A stretch of DNA of 52,428 bases from an uncultured Anaerococcus sp. (lineage in GTDB: Bacteria; Bacillota; Clostridia; Tissierellales; Peptoniphilaceae): positions 1 through 52,428 of the forward strand of contig URUJ01000010.1 in assembly GCA_900551095.1 (NCBI GenBank), written 5' to 3'. The notes beneath the pieces were generated by a model. It saw only the letters and a program-made list of their open reading frames with translations, made no database searches and was not told the origin of the DNA. Shown in pieces: positions 33,899 to 43,250 of this stretch (the stretch's first letter is position 1; every line of letters begins with the position of its first letter). A program made the position numbers and the translations under genes.

Positions 33899-35225
33899 TT
33901 AAGACTGAAATTAAGTTTTGATAGAGATTTATATTTATATTGTTTTGAGTTAAGTTATTAATATTTTCTAGAATTTCTTCATTAATAAGCTCACCAGGCG
34001 CTAGAATAGGAATGCCCGGTGGGTAGGCATAGGTAAAATCAGCGGCAATTTTTCCTTTGGCTTTGTCTAAATCAACTGAATCGCTTTTTTTAATCATCGC
34101 TTCATAAATTTCGTATATTTTTTGAGGGCACTTATAGGTGAAATTATAATTGTTATCCATGCTAATAATTTCTTTGTCAATTTTTATCAAGGCTTTTTTA
34201 AGAAGATTGAAACCTTCATCTGTATCAAAAAGTGTTGCAATCAAAAGGGCATAGGAAGGGTAAGACATCTCTACTTCAATTTTTTCTTTCTTTAATAGCT
34301 GGGCTAATTTTTTACCATTTATATTTGTGTTTTTTGTAGATATTAAGATTTTTGATTTGTCTTTATTTTTAGAGTCAATTAGGCTTAACTGTTCTAAATT
34401 TAATTTGTAAAGGTCACAGAGATTTCTCTGCAAATTCTTATATAGAGTACTTAATTCATTTATATTTTCCAAGATATAATCGATTGATTGTAATACCAAG
34501 TATGACGGAGATGATGTTTGAAAGATTGACATGGCAAATCTTAGTTTATCGCTAATTCTATCGTCATTTATCAAAAGTGCTGCAGCAGGTGTCAAGGCTG
34601 GCAGGTTTTTGTGAAAGGAAGTAATGGCTATGTCAAAAGTCTTTTTATATTCTCCTGTAAGAAATAAATGAGAACCGTGAGCCATATCTAAAATTAGTTT
34701 GGTTTTGTATTTCTTGCATAGATTATAAATTATTTCGGTATCTAGAATATATCCCTCATAGGAAGGGGAAGTAATAACCAAACAGGCGTATTTTTTCGAT
34801 TTTAATTTATCTTCTAATTCATCATAAAGAATATTTACAATAGCACCAATTTCATTTGTCATTACTGTAAGATAATCGACATTAAGTTCATTAATAAGGC
34901 AGGCATTGTAAACTGCCTTGTGAGAAGACCTTTCTATCAAAATATTCTTGTTTTCACTAGTAACAGCCCTTATTGTAGCTAAAATTCCAGATGTAGAACC
35001 ATTTGTAGAAATTATCGCATCCTTAACATTGTATATTTCTGCGATTTTCTTTTCCATATCGACAAAAACTTCTTTTGGGTCATTTAAGTTATCAAGTCCA
35101 TCTATTTCAGTAAAATCTCTCCCATAACCGATTTTTGAATTTAAAAGCTTAGACCTTTTATGACCAGGCATATGGAAGGGATAATAATTTTCTTTTAAGT
35201 AATCATCAATAATTTTATTTAACAT
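33873..35225 (-). CDS. Orn/Lys/Arg decarboxylase family PLP enzyme
   Basis: 450 residues, YaaO/SpeA-like fold-I decarboxylase without the N-terminal wing domain of the large inducible forms. FHMPGHKR near the start, STNGSTSGIL, SSHKAVYNA, the PLP aspartate and histidine in LILDMAHGSH (Asp180, His183) and the Schiff-base Lys206 in SFHKNLPALTPAAALL. The C-terminal block FTYAYPPGIPILAPGE is typical. Which basic amino acid it uses is not clear; it would give a polyamine. GGAGG precedes the ATG. Divergent from the LCP gene. Confidence 0.9.
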   Translation of the reverse strand: MLNKIIDDYLKENYYPFHMPGHKRSKLLNSKIGYGRDFTEIDGLDNLNDPKEVFVDMEKKIAEIYNVKDAIISTNGSTSGILATIRAVTSENKNILIERSSHKAVYNACLINELNVDYLTVMTNEIGAIVNILYDELEDKLKSKKYACLVITSPSYEGYILDTEIIYNLCKKYKTKLILDMAHGSHLFLTGEYKKTFDIAITSFHKNLPALTPAAALLINDDRISDKLRFAMSIFQTSSPSYLVLQSIDYILENINELSTLYKNLQRNLCDLYKLNLEQLSLIDSKNKDKSKILISTKNTNINGKKLAQLLKKEKIEVEMSYPSYALLIATLFDTDEGFNLLKKALIKIDKEIISMDNNYNFTYKCPQKIYEIYEAMIKKSDSVDLDKAKGKIAADFTYAYPPGIPILAPGELINEEILENINNLTQNNININLYQNLISVLIDKRDENC

Positions 35226-35240
35226 ATATCCTCCACTAAC

Positions 35241-35269
35241 ATTATAACTTAACTTAAAAAAATTGTAAG
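35241..35269 (-). promoter_or_regulatory. Predicted promoter of the decarboxylase gene
   Basis: Reverse strand CTTACA, 17 bases, TATAAT (35246-35241). The ATG at 35225 is 15 bases beyond the -10 box, so the predicted start falls on the GGAGG ribosome site and the leader is about 9 bases. Confidence 0.5.
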
Positions 35270-35311
35270 ATAAATTCTTGTTTTGGGAGTATGATATGGC
35301 TAGGTGATGAA

Positions 35312-36184
35312 ATGGAAAATAAATTTATTAAAATTATAAAATCTATTATTGTATTTTTGCTCTTTGTGATAGTTTTTGCTGCTGGTTTTATCCTTTTAGG
35401 ATTTTTTAAGGGAAATAATATAGAAAGTTCGGTTTCTTCCTTTACTAAAAATAAGGATGAGTTTTTATTCCTCCTCGCGGGTGTCGATTCAACAGGAGAA
35501 GAAACAGGTACTAGGACTGATACACTTATGCTAATTAAGGCGAATAGTGAAAATGAATCTATAGATATTATTTCGATACCTCGCGATTCTTATGTATCGA
35601 TAAATGGATCTATGGATAAAATAAATGCTGCTCATTCCTATGGCGGTATTGATCTAACAATGAATGTTATTAGAGATTTTTTAGGAATTAATTTGGATAA
35701 CTATATGGTAATATCATTTGAAGCTGTGATAAAAGGGATAGATGCGCTTGGTGGAATGGATGTTGATGTAAGCGAAGATGTTGCTGCGGCAATGGGAATA
35801 AGCCCAGGTATCCATACTATGACAGGTGATGAAGTTCTAAAATATGTTAGGTTTAGAAAGGGTTATCAAAATGCAGATCTTGGCAGGATTAACACCCAAC
35901 AAGATTTTATAAAACAATTTATAAAGGAAGCTACCAAGACGAAAAATTTACCGAAACTTCCAAAGGTCTATACGGCAATGAAACCATATATAAAGACAAA
36001 TATGAGCTTAAAGAACTTATCTAGTCTTGCTTTTAAATTTAAGTCAGTAGATTTATCAAATCTTAATTCCGTAAGGCTTGAAGGTGAGCCTTTCAATATG
36101 GCAGGAGTGTCATATTACAAGATTTATCCAGAATCTATCGAAAATATCAGAACTACTTACCTAAATTCATTTTTAAGAAACTAG
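35312..36184 (+). CDS. LytR-CpsA-Psr (LCP) family wall-polymer ligase
   Basis: 290 residues from the ATG at 35312, which has AGGTGA at ideal spacing. An in-frame ATG at 35291 overlaps a possible -10 box and has its purine run only two bases away, so it is less likely. One N-terminal membrane helix (about 8-28), then the extracellular LCP domain: AGVDSTGEETGTRTDTLMLI, IDIISIPRDSYV, KINAAHSYGG, and LKYVRFRKGYQNADLGRINT with the conserved arginines. These enzymes move glycopolymers from lipid carriers to peptidoglycan. Divergent from the decarboxylase. Confidence 0.93.
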   Translation: MENKFIKIIKSIIVFLLFVIVFAAGFILLGFFKGNNIESSVSSFTKNKDEFLFLLAGVDSTGEETGTRTDTLMLIKANSENESIDIISIPRDSYVSINGSMDKINAAHSYGGIDLTMNVIRDFLGINLDNYMVISFEAVIKGIDALGGMDVDVSEDVAAAMGISPGIHTMTGDEVLKYVRFRKGYQNADLGRINTQQDFIKQFIKEATKTKNLPKLPKVYTAMKPYIKTNMSLKNLSSLAFKFKSVDLSNLNSVRLEGEPFNMAGVSYYKIYPESIENIRTTYLNSFLRN

Positions 36185-36192
36185 GAAATGGG

Positions 36193-36198
36193 TATAAT
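36193..36198 (+). promoter_or_regulatory. Possible -10 box of apt
   Basis: TATAAT 24 bases before the apt start, with only a weak TTTTTA 17 bases upstream. A GGAGG ribosome site follows. Transcription from the LCP promoter is the alternative. Confidence 0.35.
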
Positions 36199-36222
36199 AG
36201 ATATGTATAAGATGGAGGAAAC

Positions 36223-36741
36223 ATGGATATCAAATCATTAATAAGAGTAATAGAAGATTACCCTGAAAAAGGCATATCCTTTAAGGATATTACAACCCTA
36301 CTTAAGGATAAGGACGGTTTCAAGAAGACAATTGACCTTCTTGAAGAAGAACTAAAAGATTACGATTTTGACTATATAGCAGGAGTTGAATCTAGAGGGC
36401 TTATATTTGGAGCACCCCTGTCTGATAGGTTAAATAAAGGTTTTATTCCAATAAGAAAGCCGGGCAAACTTCCAGCTGAGATTGAAAAAGTATCTTATGA
36501 TTTAGAATACGGAACAAATGAGCTAGAAATTCATAAAGATGCCCTTGATGAAGGCGACAGGGTCGTAATAATTGATGACCTTATAGCTACAGGTGGCTCT
36601 GCTAAGGCTGCAGCTAAATTAGTTGAATCTATAGGTGGAGAAGTTGTTTGTTTTGAATTTTTAATCGAACTTACATCCTTAAAGGGAAGAGAAGTTCTAA
36701 AAGATTATGAAGTTATTTCATTAGTGGAATATGATCATTAA
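36223..36741 (+). CDS. apt: Adenine phosphoribosyltransferase
   Basis: 172 residues, full length. Converts adenine and PRPP to AMP. Family start RVIEDYPEKGISFKDITTLL, then AGVESRGLIFGAPLSDRL, RKPGKLP and the PRPP loop VVIIDDLIATGGSA. GGAGG precedes the ATG. A strong terminator follows. Often linked to stringent-response genes in Firmicutes, but here it stands next to the LCP gene. Confidence 0.97.
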   Translation: MDIKSLIRVIEDYPEKGISFKDITTLLKDKDGFKKTIDLLEEELKDYDFDYIAGVESRGLIFGAPLSDRLNKGFIPIRKPGKLPAEIEKVSYDLEYGTNELEIHKDALDEGDRVVIIDDLIATGGSAKAAAKLVESIGGEVVCFEFLIELTSLKGREVLKDYEVISLVEYDH

Positions 36742-36748
36742 AGCAAAA

Positions 36749-36781
36749 CGAAAGAGATTTCTTGGTGGAATCTCTTTTTGC
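36749..36781 (+). terminator. Intrinsic terminator after apt
   Basis: AAAGAGATT (36751-36759) pairs with AATCTCTTT (36769-36777), followed by TTGCTT; outer AGCAAAA can also pair with TTTGCT. Confidence 0.8.
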
Positions 36782-36852
36782 TTGCCTAAATTTAAACATC
36801 CTAAGTATATTTAAACTATTATTAAATTTTTTTAAGAAATATATAAAAATGC

Positions 36853-36880
36853 TTGAAACAGTTATTAAACCTAGTATAAT
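36853..36880 (+). promoter_or_regulatory. Promoter of the dnaJ-like/clpB operon
   Basis: TTGAAA, 16 bases, TATAAT. The predicted start near 36887 sits at the CtsR-like repeat. Leader about 40 bases. Confidence 0.75.
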
Positions 36881-36888
36881 CTAATTAA

Positions 36889-36905
36889 GGTCAGAGATGG
36901 TCAAA
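36889..36905 (+). promoter_or_regulatory. CtsR-type heat-shock operator
   Basis: GGTCAGA, GAT, GGTCAAA: a direct heptad repeat spaced by three bases that matches the CtsR consensus RGTCAAA-NAN-RGTCAAA except for one base. It overlaps the predicted transcription start, the usual place for CtsR repression. The operon it precedes carries clpB, a classical CtsR target. ctsR itself is not in the window. No CIRCE element is seen. Confidence 0.8.
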
Positions 36906-36925
36906 GAATTATGATGGAGGTAAAT

Positions 36926-37843
36926 ATGCAATTTAGAGATTATTATGAAGTGCTAGGGGTGGATAAAAAAGCTAGTGCTAGTGAAATAAAAAAAGCTTAT
37001 AGAAAACTTGCGAAAAAATACCACCCAGACCTTCATCCAAATGATGAAAGTGCACACAAGAAATTTACAGAAATAAACGAGGCCTACGAAGTATTATCAG
37101 ATCCAGATAAGCGAAAGAAGTACGATACTTTTGGTGCAAATGCTAACTTTTCTGGTGGACAGAATTTCGATCCAAGAGATTTTGGTTTTGATTTTAATAA
37201 CTTCGGCAATGGCTCTTACTCATATACAAGCTCAAATACTTCAGGTTTTTCAGACTTTTTTGATACTCTTTTTGGAGGGCTTGGAGGTGCTTCTTCTAGG
37301 AAAAGCCAAGGATTTGGTGGTTTTGGAAATGGATTTGGCAAAAAAAGCAAATCAAAACTTGATACAGAAGTAAGTATATCGATAGACGAAGCCATGAAGG
37401 GTACAACTAGAAAAATTTCAATAAAGTCAGATAATGGCATAAAAGATGTAGAAGTAAATATTCCAAAGGGGCTAAAAAATAAAAATAAGATAAAAATTGA
37501 CGGTTCAAAATACGGCTTAAATGCTGATATAATAGTCAAGGTTAAGATAAAAGAAAGTGAAGATTTAAGACTAGAGGGAATCGACTTTGTTAAGAAAGTA
37601 AAAATTAGCCCGTGGGATGCCTATTTTGGTACAAAGAAGAAAATATCAACCATAAAGGGAAACATTCTGGTGACTATACCAGAGAAAATTTCTTCTGATA
37701 AAAAAATCAGATTAAAAAATCTAGGTTATACTGATAGGAAAAATAAGACAGGAGATCTAATCCTAGAAGTAATAATTGAAAATCCAGAACTAAACGAAGA
37801 ACAAGAGAATTTATACAAAAAGCTAAAAGAAATCGAGGGATAA
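36926..37843 (+). CDS. DnaJ/CbpA-like co-chaperone without zinc finger
   Basis: 305 residues from the ATG at 36926, which has TGGAGGT at good spacing; an earlier in-frame ATG at 36911 lacks a site. J-domain at 1-70 with HPD (KYHPDLHP), Gly/Phe/Ser-rich region at about 75-140, then C-terminal substrate-binding beta domains (VEVNIPKGLKNKNKIKIDG). No CxxCxGxG repeats, so it is class B (CbpA-like), not DnaJ proper. It should bring unfolded clients to DnaK. In an operon with clpB, its functional partner in disaggregation. Confidence 0.92.
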   Translation: MQFRDYYEVLGVDKKASASEIKKAYRKLAKKYHPDLHPNDESAHKKFTEINEAYEVLSDPDKRKKYDTFGANANFSGGQNFDPRDFGFDFNNFGNGSYSYTSSNTSGFSDFFDTLFGGLGGASSRKSQGFGGFGNGFGKKSKSKLDTEVSISIDEAMKGTTRKISIKSDNGIKDVEVNIPKGLKNKNKIKIDGSKYGLNADIIVKVKIKESEDLRLEGIDFVKKVKISPWDAYFGTKKKISTIKGNILVTIPEKISSDKKIRLKNLGYTDRKNKTGDLILEVIIENPELNEEQENLYKKLKEIEG

Positions 37844-37844
37844 T

Positions 37845-40421
37845 ATGGATAACAACAAATTAACACAAAAATCAATCGAAGCTATCAACAATGCAAATTC
37901 TATGGCAATTAAAGACGCCAATCCAGAAGTTAATGAATTTCACTTAGCTTATAGCTTAGTTGATAGCCCAAGCTCCTATGTTTCAATGGTTTTAGGAAAG
38001 ATGGGAGTAGATGTAAATAATTACAAGAAAAAAATAGAAGATAAAATAGAAAGTCTTCCAAAACAATCTGGCAATGCCAAGACTTACCCATCTCAAGTCT
38101 TCCAAAGGATATTTTTGAAAGCAGAAGATGAAGCAGATTCTATGGGAGATACCTTTATCTCAATAGAGCATATTTTTCTTTCTTTGCTAAAGGAAAGAAC
38201 TGAAATGACTCAAATCAACAAGGAATTTAATATTACTTATAAGGATTTTAAAAATCACGTCCTAAAAGTCAGGAATGGTCAAAAAGTTACTTCAGATAAT
38301 CCAGAAGAAACTTCAAATCCTCTAGAAAAATATGGCCGAGATTTAACTGATGAAGCAAGAGAAGGTAAAATCGATCCAGTTATTGGAAGGGATGCTGAAA
38401 TTAGAAATGCTCTAAGGATTTTATCTCGTCGTAAGAAAAACAACCCAGTTTTAATCGGTCAACCTGGTGTTGGTAAGACTGCCATTGTAGAAGGTCTTGC
38501 CCAAAGAATTGTAAATAATGATGTGCCAGAACCACTTCAAGGCAGGAGGATTTTCTCTCTTGACATGGGTGCTCTAGTGGCAGGTGCTAAATACAGGGGA
38601 CAATTTGAAGAAAGACTAAAAGCAGTAATTGAGGAAGTAAAAAAATCTGACGGTCAAATCATTATGTTTATTGACGAAATCCACACAATTGTAGGTGCTG
38701 GTAAGTCAGAAGGTGCTATGGATGCATCAAATATTATGAAACCAATGCTTGCCCGTGGAGAAATCAAGGTAATAGGTGCTACAACCCTTAATGAATACAG
38801 AGAATATATTGAAAAAGACGGTGCCCTTGAAAGAAGATTTCAAAAGGTAATGGTAGAAGAACCAAGTGTTGAAGATACTATTTCAATTTTGAGAGGTATC
38901 AAGGAAAAATATGAAATATTCCACGGAATAAGAATTCAAGATTCTGCTGTAATAGCAGCTGCTGAATTGTCAGATAGGTATATATCTGATAGGTTTTTAC
39001 CAGATAAGGCAATAGATTTAATGGATGAAGCTTGTGCTACAGTTAGGACAGAAATTGATACTATGCCAGCTTATCTCGATGAGCAAAAGAGAAAATTATT
39101 ACAACTTCAAATAGAAATCACTGCCTTAAAGAAAGAAGATGATGATTATTCAAAAAAGAGACTAGAAGATTTAGAGAAAGAATTAGCCGACCGTTCAGAA
39201 TCCTATAACGAAGATTTCCTAAAATGGAAAGAACAAAAGTCTGCAATTGACGATGTAAAAACTATCAAAGAAGACATTGACAAGGTCAAGGTAGAAATTG
39301 ATCAAGCAGAAAGGTCTTATGATTTTGAAAAACTTTCTGAACTAAAATACGGAAAGCTAGTTGAACTTGAAAATAAATTAAAAGAAAAAAGCGCAGCTAA
39401 TAGTGATGATTCATCCATAAAAGAAGAAGTTACTGACGAAGATGTGGCAGATGTAGTTTCTAGCTGGACAAATATCCCAGTATCAAAATTAGTTGAAACT
39501 GAAAGAACTAAAATTTTACATCTTGGGGATACCTTACATCAAAGAGTTATAGGCCAGGATGAGGCTATTAAGGCTGTAGCAGATTCTATTATTAGAGCAA
39601 GGTCAGGACTAAAAGAGCAAAATAGACCTATAGGTTCATTTATATTTCTAGGTCCTACTGGTGTTGGTAAGACAGAGCTTGCAAAGACTTTGACAGAAGC
39701 TATGTTTGATGATGAACATAATATGATAAGGATTGATATGAGTGAATATATGGAAAAATATTCTGTATCAAGACTAATAGGTGCAGCTCCAGGTTATGTT
39801 GGCTATGAAGAAGGCGGACAGTTAACAGAAGCTGTTCGTAGAAAGCCTTACTCAGTTATACTTTTTGATGAAATTGAAAAGGCTCATCCAGATGTTTTCA
39901 ACATTTTATTACAAGTTTTAGATGACGGTAGACTAACAGATAGTCAGGGCAGGACAGTTGATTTTAAGAATACTATAATTATCATGACATCTAATATTGG
40001 TTCAGAATTTTTAATTGATGGGCTAAACGAGGATGGAACAATAAAGGAAGATAACGAAAGGCAAGTTGATGAAGTTCTAAGATTATCATTTAAGCCAGAG
40101 TTTTTAAACAGGATTGATGATATAGTTATGTTTACACCACTAACAAGCGATCAAGTTTATGAAATTATTGACCTTCAAATTGATAATATTAGAAAAAGAT
40201 TATCTGATAGGGATATAAAACTAGAAATAACCCCTGCTGCTAAAGAATATATTTTAGCTAATTCTTATGATGTAGAATATGGTGCTAGACCAGTTAAAAG
40301 ATACCTACAAAGGAATGTTGAAACTAAACTTGGTAGACTAATTATCGAGGGAAAAGTAGTTGATGGCAGCACAGCTGTTCTTGACCTTGAAGATAATAAA
40401 CTAGAATTTAAAATCAAATAG
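37845..40421 (+). CDS. clpB: ATP-dependent disaggregase ClpB
   Basis: 858 residues, full length. Hexameric AAA+ machine that rescues aggregated protein with DnaK. Clp N-domain repeats at 1-145, first Walker A GQPGVGKT from 205, coiled-coil M-domain at about 405-520, VSSWTNIPVSKL linker, second Walker A GPTGVGKT from 603, sensor GARPVKRYLQRNVE near the end. The M-domain distinguishes it from ClpC/ClpA, and no ClpP-binding loop is evident. One base after the dnaJ-like gene; CtsR-type control. Confidence 0.96.
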   Translation: MDNNKLTQKSIEAINNANSMAIKDANPEVNEFHLAYSLVDSPSSYVSMVLGKMGVDVNNYKKKIEDKIESLPKQSGNAKTYPSQVFQRIFLKAEDEADSMGDTFISIEHIFLSLLKERTEMTQINKEFNITYKDFKNHVLKVRNGQKVTSDNPEETSNPLEKYGRDLTDEAREGKIDPVIGRDAEIRNALRILSRRKKNNPVLIGQPGVGKTAIVEGLAQRIVNNDVPEPLQGRRIFSLDMGALVAGAKYRGQFEERLKAVIEEVKKSDGQIIMFIDEIHTIVGAGKSEGAMDASNIMKPMLARGEIKVIGATTLNEYREYIEKDGALERRFQKVMVEEPSVEDTISILRGIKEKYEIFHGIRIQDSAVIAAAELSDRYISDRFLPDKAIDLMDEACATVRTEIDTMPAYLDEQKRKLLQLQIEITALKKEDDDYSKKRLEDLEKELADRSESYNEDFLKWKEQKSAIDDVKTIKEDIDKVKVEIDQAERSYDFEKLSELKYGKLVELENKLKEKSAANSDDSSIKEEVTDEDVADVVSSWTNIPVSKLVETERTKILHLGDTLHQRVIGQDEAIKAVADSIIRARSGLKEQNRPIGSFIFLGPTGVGKTELAKTLTEAMFDDEHNMIRIDMSEYMEKYSVSRLIGAAPGYVGYEEGGQLTEAVRRKPYSVILFDEIEKAHPDVFNILLQVLDDGRLTDSQGRTVDFKNTIIIMTSNIGSEFLIDGLNEDGTIKEDNERQVDEVLRLSFKPEFLNRIDDIVMFTPLTSDQVYEIIDLQIDNIRKRLSDRDIKLEITPAAKEYILANSYDVEYGARPVKRYLQRNVETKLGRLIIEGKVVDGSTAVLDLEDNKLEFKIK

Positions 40422-40445
40422 CTTAGTCAAGCTAAGTATAAAAAA

Positions 40446-40480
40446 AAACAGAGTAATTTAATTAATTGCTCTGTTTTTAC
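40446..40480 (+). terminator. Intrinsic terminator after clpB
   Basis: AACAGAG, then an AATT-rich stem, CTCTGTT and a T run. A smaller dyad, CTTAG/CTAAG (40423-40437), lies just after the stop. Confidence 0.85.
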
Positions 40481-40501
40481 TTTGGCTATTTTCTGGGATT
40501 G

Positions 40502-40547
40502 GTACTATATATAGTAATTTTCAAAACTAGACTACTACATATAGTAG
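40502..40547 (+). promoter_or_regulatory. Pair of NrdR boxes before nrdD
   Basis: Box 1 (40502-40517) has the core CTATATATAG and box 2 (40532-40547) CTACATATAG. Both fit the NrdR core CWATATATWG, box 2 with one change, and lie 30 bp apart centre to centre, about three helix turns, as NrdR pairs do. NrdR represses ribonucleotide reductase genes when dATP is high. nrdR is not in the window. Confidence 0.85.
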
Positions 40548-40553
40548 ATAAAT

Positions 40554-40582
40554 TTTACTTTCTAATGGAAATATGATATGAT
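40554..40582 (+). promoter_or_regulatory. Predicted nrdD promoter
   Basis: TTTACT, 17 bases, TATGAT, just downstream of the second NrdR box. Leader about 20 bases with CGGAGGT before the ATG. Confidence 0.6.
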
Positions 40583-40608
40583 ATTTATGTACAATTTCGG
40601 AGGTAAAA

Positions 40609-42729
40609 ATGTTACAGGTAATTAAAAGAGACGGGACTAAAGTCGATTTTAATAAAGAAAAGATTATCATAGCCATTGAAAAAGCTATGCATTCCCCAAG
40701 TGGTATTTATGTGGAAGGCCAAGCTTTAGAAATAGCTGGAGAGATCGAAAAAAGATCTAAAAATAAAAGAGAAATCTCAATTTATGAAATCGAGGACTTA
40801 GTTTACTACAAATTAATAGACAGAAAAAACCCTGCCACAGCCAAAGCTTATGAGTCATATAAGTCAGTTCAGGCTTATAAACGTGAGCAAAATACATCTG
40901 ACGATGAAATAATCGGACTTTTAAATCAAACCAATATAGATGTAATGGATGAAAATTCAAATAAAAATCCAATTATTGCTTCAACTCAAAGAGACTTAAT
41001 AGCAGGTGAGGTTGCAAAAGACATAGCAAAAAGAAAATTAATTCCAGCAGATCTTGTGGAAGCTCATGATTCAGGAGCAATACATATTCATGATCTTGAC
41101 TATCTAATCCAACCTATTTTTAATTGTTGTTTGGTGGATATGAAGGATATGCTGGATAATGGCACAGTTGTAAACGAAAAAATGATTGAAACACCAAAGT
41201 CATTTCAAGTTGCATGCAATGTTATGACACAAATCATAGCCCAAATTGCATCAAACCAATATGGTGGTCAATCAATAAATATTTCTTGTTTAAGTCCTTA
41301 TTTAGGAAAATCTTATGATAAGAATATGAAACTTGCGCAAGAAATCTTAACAGATGAAGAAGAAATTAAAAAGATGGCAGATGCCTTGACAAAAAGAGAC
41401 CTAGAAAGTGGTATCCAAACTATTCAGTATCAAATAAATACTCTAATGACATCAAATGGCCAATCTCCATTTGTAACACTATTTATGCACACTGATGAAA
41501 ACGACCCATATCTAGATCAAACTGTAGAGATTATAGAAGAAATACTAAAACAAAGAATCCAAGGCATAAAAAATGACCAAGGAGTATACGTAACACCAGC
41601 TTTCCCTAAGCTAATTTATGTTCTTGATGAAAACAACATAAATCCTGATTCAAAGTATTTTGAACTAACAAGACTTGCGGCAAAATGCACTGCGAAGCGA
41701 ATGTATCCTGACTATATTTCAGCTAAGAAAATGCGAGAAAACTATGAAGGCAATGTATTTTCACCAATGGGATGCAGGGCTTTCCTTCCTCCTTACAAGG
41801 ATAAGTATGGAGATTACAAGTTTGATGGAAGGTTTAATATGGGGGTTTGTACAATAAATCTCCCACAAATCGGAATCTTAGCAAATGGTGATGAAGACCT
41901 ATTCTTTGAGATATTAGAAAAAAGACTTGATTTAGTTAAGAGGGTAGGACTTTTAAGGTATGAACATTTATCAAAAGTAACAAGTGATTCTTCTCCAATT
42001 CATTTCCAACACGGAGCAATAGCAAGGCTTAAAAAACATGAATCAATAAAACCACTTTTAGAAAATGGTTATGCTACAGTAACAATTGGCTATATTGGAA
42101 TATATGAAGCCACAAAATTAACAATAGGTGAAAGCCATACAAGTGAGAAAGGCAAAAATTTTGCCGTGAAGATCATGAAGATGTTAAATGACAAGAAAAA
42201 AGAATGGTCAGAAGAATATGGCATCGCCTTTGCTGTTTACGGCACACCTGCTGAAAGTTTAACTCATAGGTTTGCCTCTATTGACAAAGAGAGATTTGGA
42301 AATATAAAAGACGTTACAGATAAAGGATTTTATACAAATTCTTTCCACGTTGATGTTAGAGAACACATATCAGTTTTCGATAAATTTGATTTTGAATCAG
42401 AATTTCAAAAATTATCCACAGGTGGATGTATTTCATATGCTGAAATTCCAAATATGACTAATAATATTGATGCAGTTTTAACTATGATCGAATACATTTA
42501 TGACCACATTCAGTACGCAGAATTTAATACCAAGAGTGATTATTGCGGCAATTGTGGTTATGATGGAGAAATTCTTTTGGATGATGATAATGAGTGGTAT
42601 TGTCCAAATTGTGGAAATCACGATAGGGCAACACTAACAGTTGTAAGAAGAACTTGCGGTTATCTAGGAGAGAATTTCTGGAATGAAGGAAGAACTAAAG
42701 AGATAAAGGCGAGAGTACTTCACATATGA
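40609..42729 (+). CDS. nrdD: Anaerobic ribonucleoside-triphosphate reductase (class III)
   Basis: 706 residues. Oxygen-sensitive glycyl-radical enzyme that makes deoxynucleoside triphosphates. N-terminal ATP-cone (VIKRDGTKVDFNKEKIIIAI) for allosteric control by ATP/dATP; barrel with GAIHIHDLDY and SPMGCRAFLPPY; a C-terminal zinc site of four Cys (CGNCGYDGE; WYCPNCG); glycyl-radical motif RRTCGYLGENFWNEGR. Ends in RVLHI. NrdR boxes upstream; four-base overlap with nrdG. Confidence 0.97.
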   Translation: MLQVIKRDGTKVDFNKEKIIIAIEKAMHSPSGIYVEGQALEIAGEIEKRSKNKREISIYEIEDLVYYKLIDRKNPATAKAYESYKSVQAYKREQNTSDDEIIGLLNQTNIDVMDENSNKNPIIASTQRDLIAGEVAKDIAKRKLIPADLVEAHDSGAIHIHDLDYLIQPIFNCCLVDMKDMLDNGTVVNEKMIETPKSFQVACNVMTQIIAQIASNQYGGQSINISCLSPYLGKSYDKNMKLAQEILTDEEEIKKMADALTKRDLESGIQTIQYQINTLMTSNGQSPFVTLFMHTDENDPYLDQTVEIIEEILKQRIQGIKNDQGVYVTPAFPKLIYVLDENNINPDSKYFELTRLAAKCTAKRMYPDYISAKKMRENYEGNVFSPMGCRAFLPPYKDKYGDYKFDGRFNMGVCTINLPQIGILANGDEDLFFEILEKRLDLVKRVGLLRYEHLSKVTSDSSPIHFQHGAIARLKKHESIKPLLENGYATVTIGYIGIYEATKLTIGESHTSEKGKNFAVKIMKMLNDKKKEWSEEYGIAFAVYGTPAESLTHRFASIDKERFGNIKDVTDKGFYTNSFHVDVREHISVFDKFDFESEFQKLSTGGCISYAEIPNMTNNIDAVLTMIEYIYDHIQYAEFNTKSDYCGNCGYDGEILLDDDNEWYCPNCGNHDRATLTVVRRTCGYLGENFWNEGRTKEIKARVLHI

Positions 42730-43226
42730 ATTATGCACAAATTAGAAAATACGATGTAGCAAATGGTCCTGGTATCAGGACCACTTTTTTCCTCACAGGC
42801 TGTGATAGGAATTGTCCAAATTGCTTTAATACCGAATATATGGACTTTAATCACGGGAAAAAATGGGATATTGATGCCGAAAAAAAAGTGATTTCTTATT
42901 TGAAATTAGATCAGGTTGAAGGACTAACAGTTCTAGGTGGAGAGCCCTTTGAAAATCCCATAGGACTACTAAAAGCACTCAGAAATATAAAAAAAGAAGT
43001 CGATAAACCTATTTGGATTTATTCAGGTTTTGTCTTTGAGGATTTGGTAAATATAAAAAAAACTCGTGAGATTTTAGAAGAAATTGACGTTCTTGTAGAT
43101 GGTGAATTTATTGAAGAATTAAAAGATTTAAGACTAAGATTTAGAGGTTCTTCAAACCAGAGAATAATAGATGTTAAAAAATCTTTAAAAAATAATAAAG
43201 TTATTATATTAAATGGGTATAAATAG
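42726..43226 (+). CDS. nrdG: Anaerobic RNR-activating radical-SAM protein
   Basis: 166 residues. Generates the glycyl radical on NrdD. Radical-SAM cluster ligands Cys26, Cys30 and Cys33 (GCDRNCPNC), preceded by VANGPGIRTTFF and followed by VLGGEPFENP. The ATG overlaps the nrdD stop (ATGA), so both subunits are translationally coupled. Confidence 0.97.
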   Translation: MNYAQIRKYDVANGPGIRTTFFLTGCDRNCPNCFNTEYMDFNHGKKWDIDAEKKVISYLKLDQVEGLTVLGGEPFENPIGLLKALRNIKKEVDKPIWIYSGFVFEDLVNIKKTREILEEIDVLVDGEFIEELKDLRLRFRGSSNQRIIDVKKSLKNNKVIILNGYK

Positions 43227-43250
43227 AAAAAGACAATTTAGGAGGAATAA

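Noticed and set aside
37131..37373. Second frame in the Gly/Phe-rich part of the dnaJ-like gene
   Set aside because: Low-complexity shadow of a certain gene.
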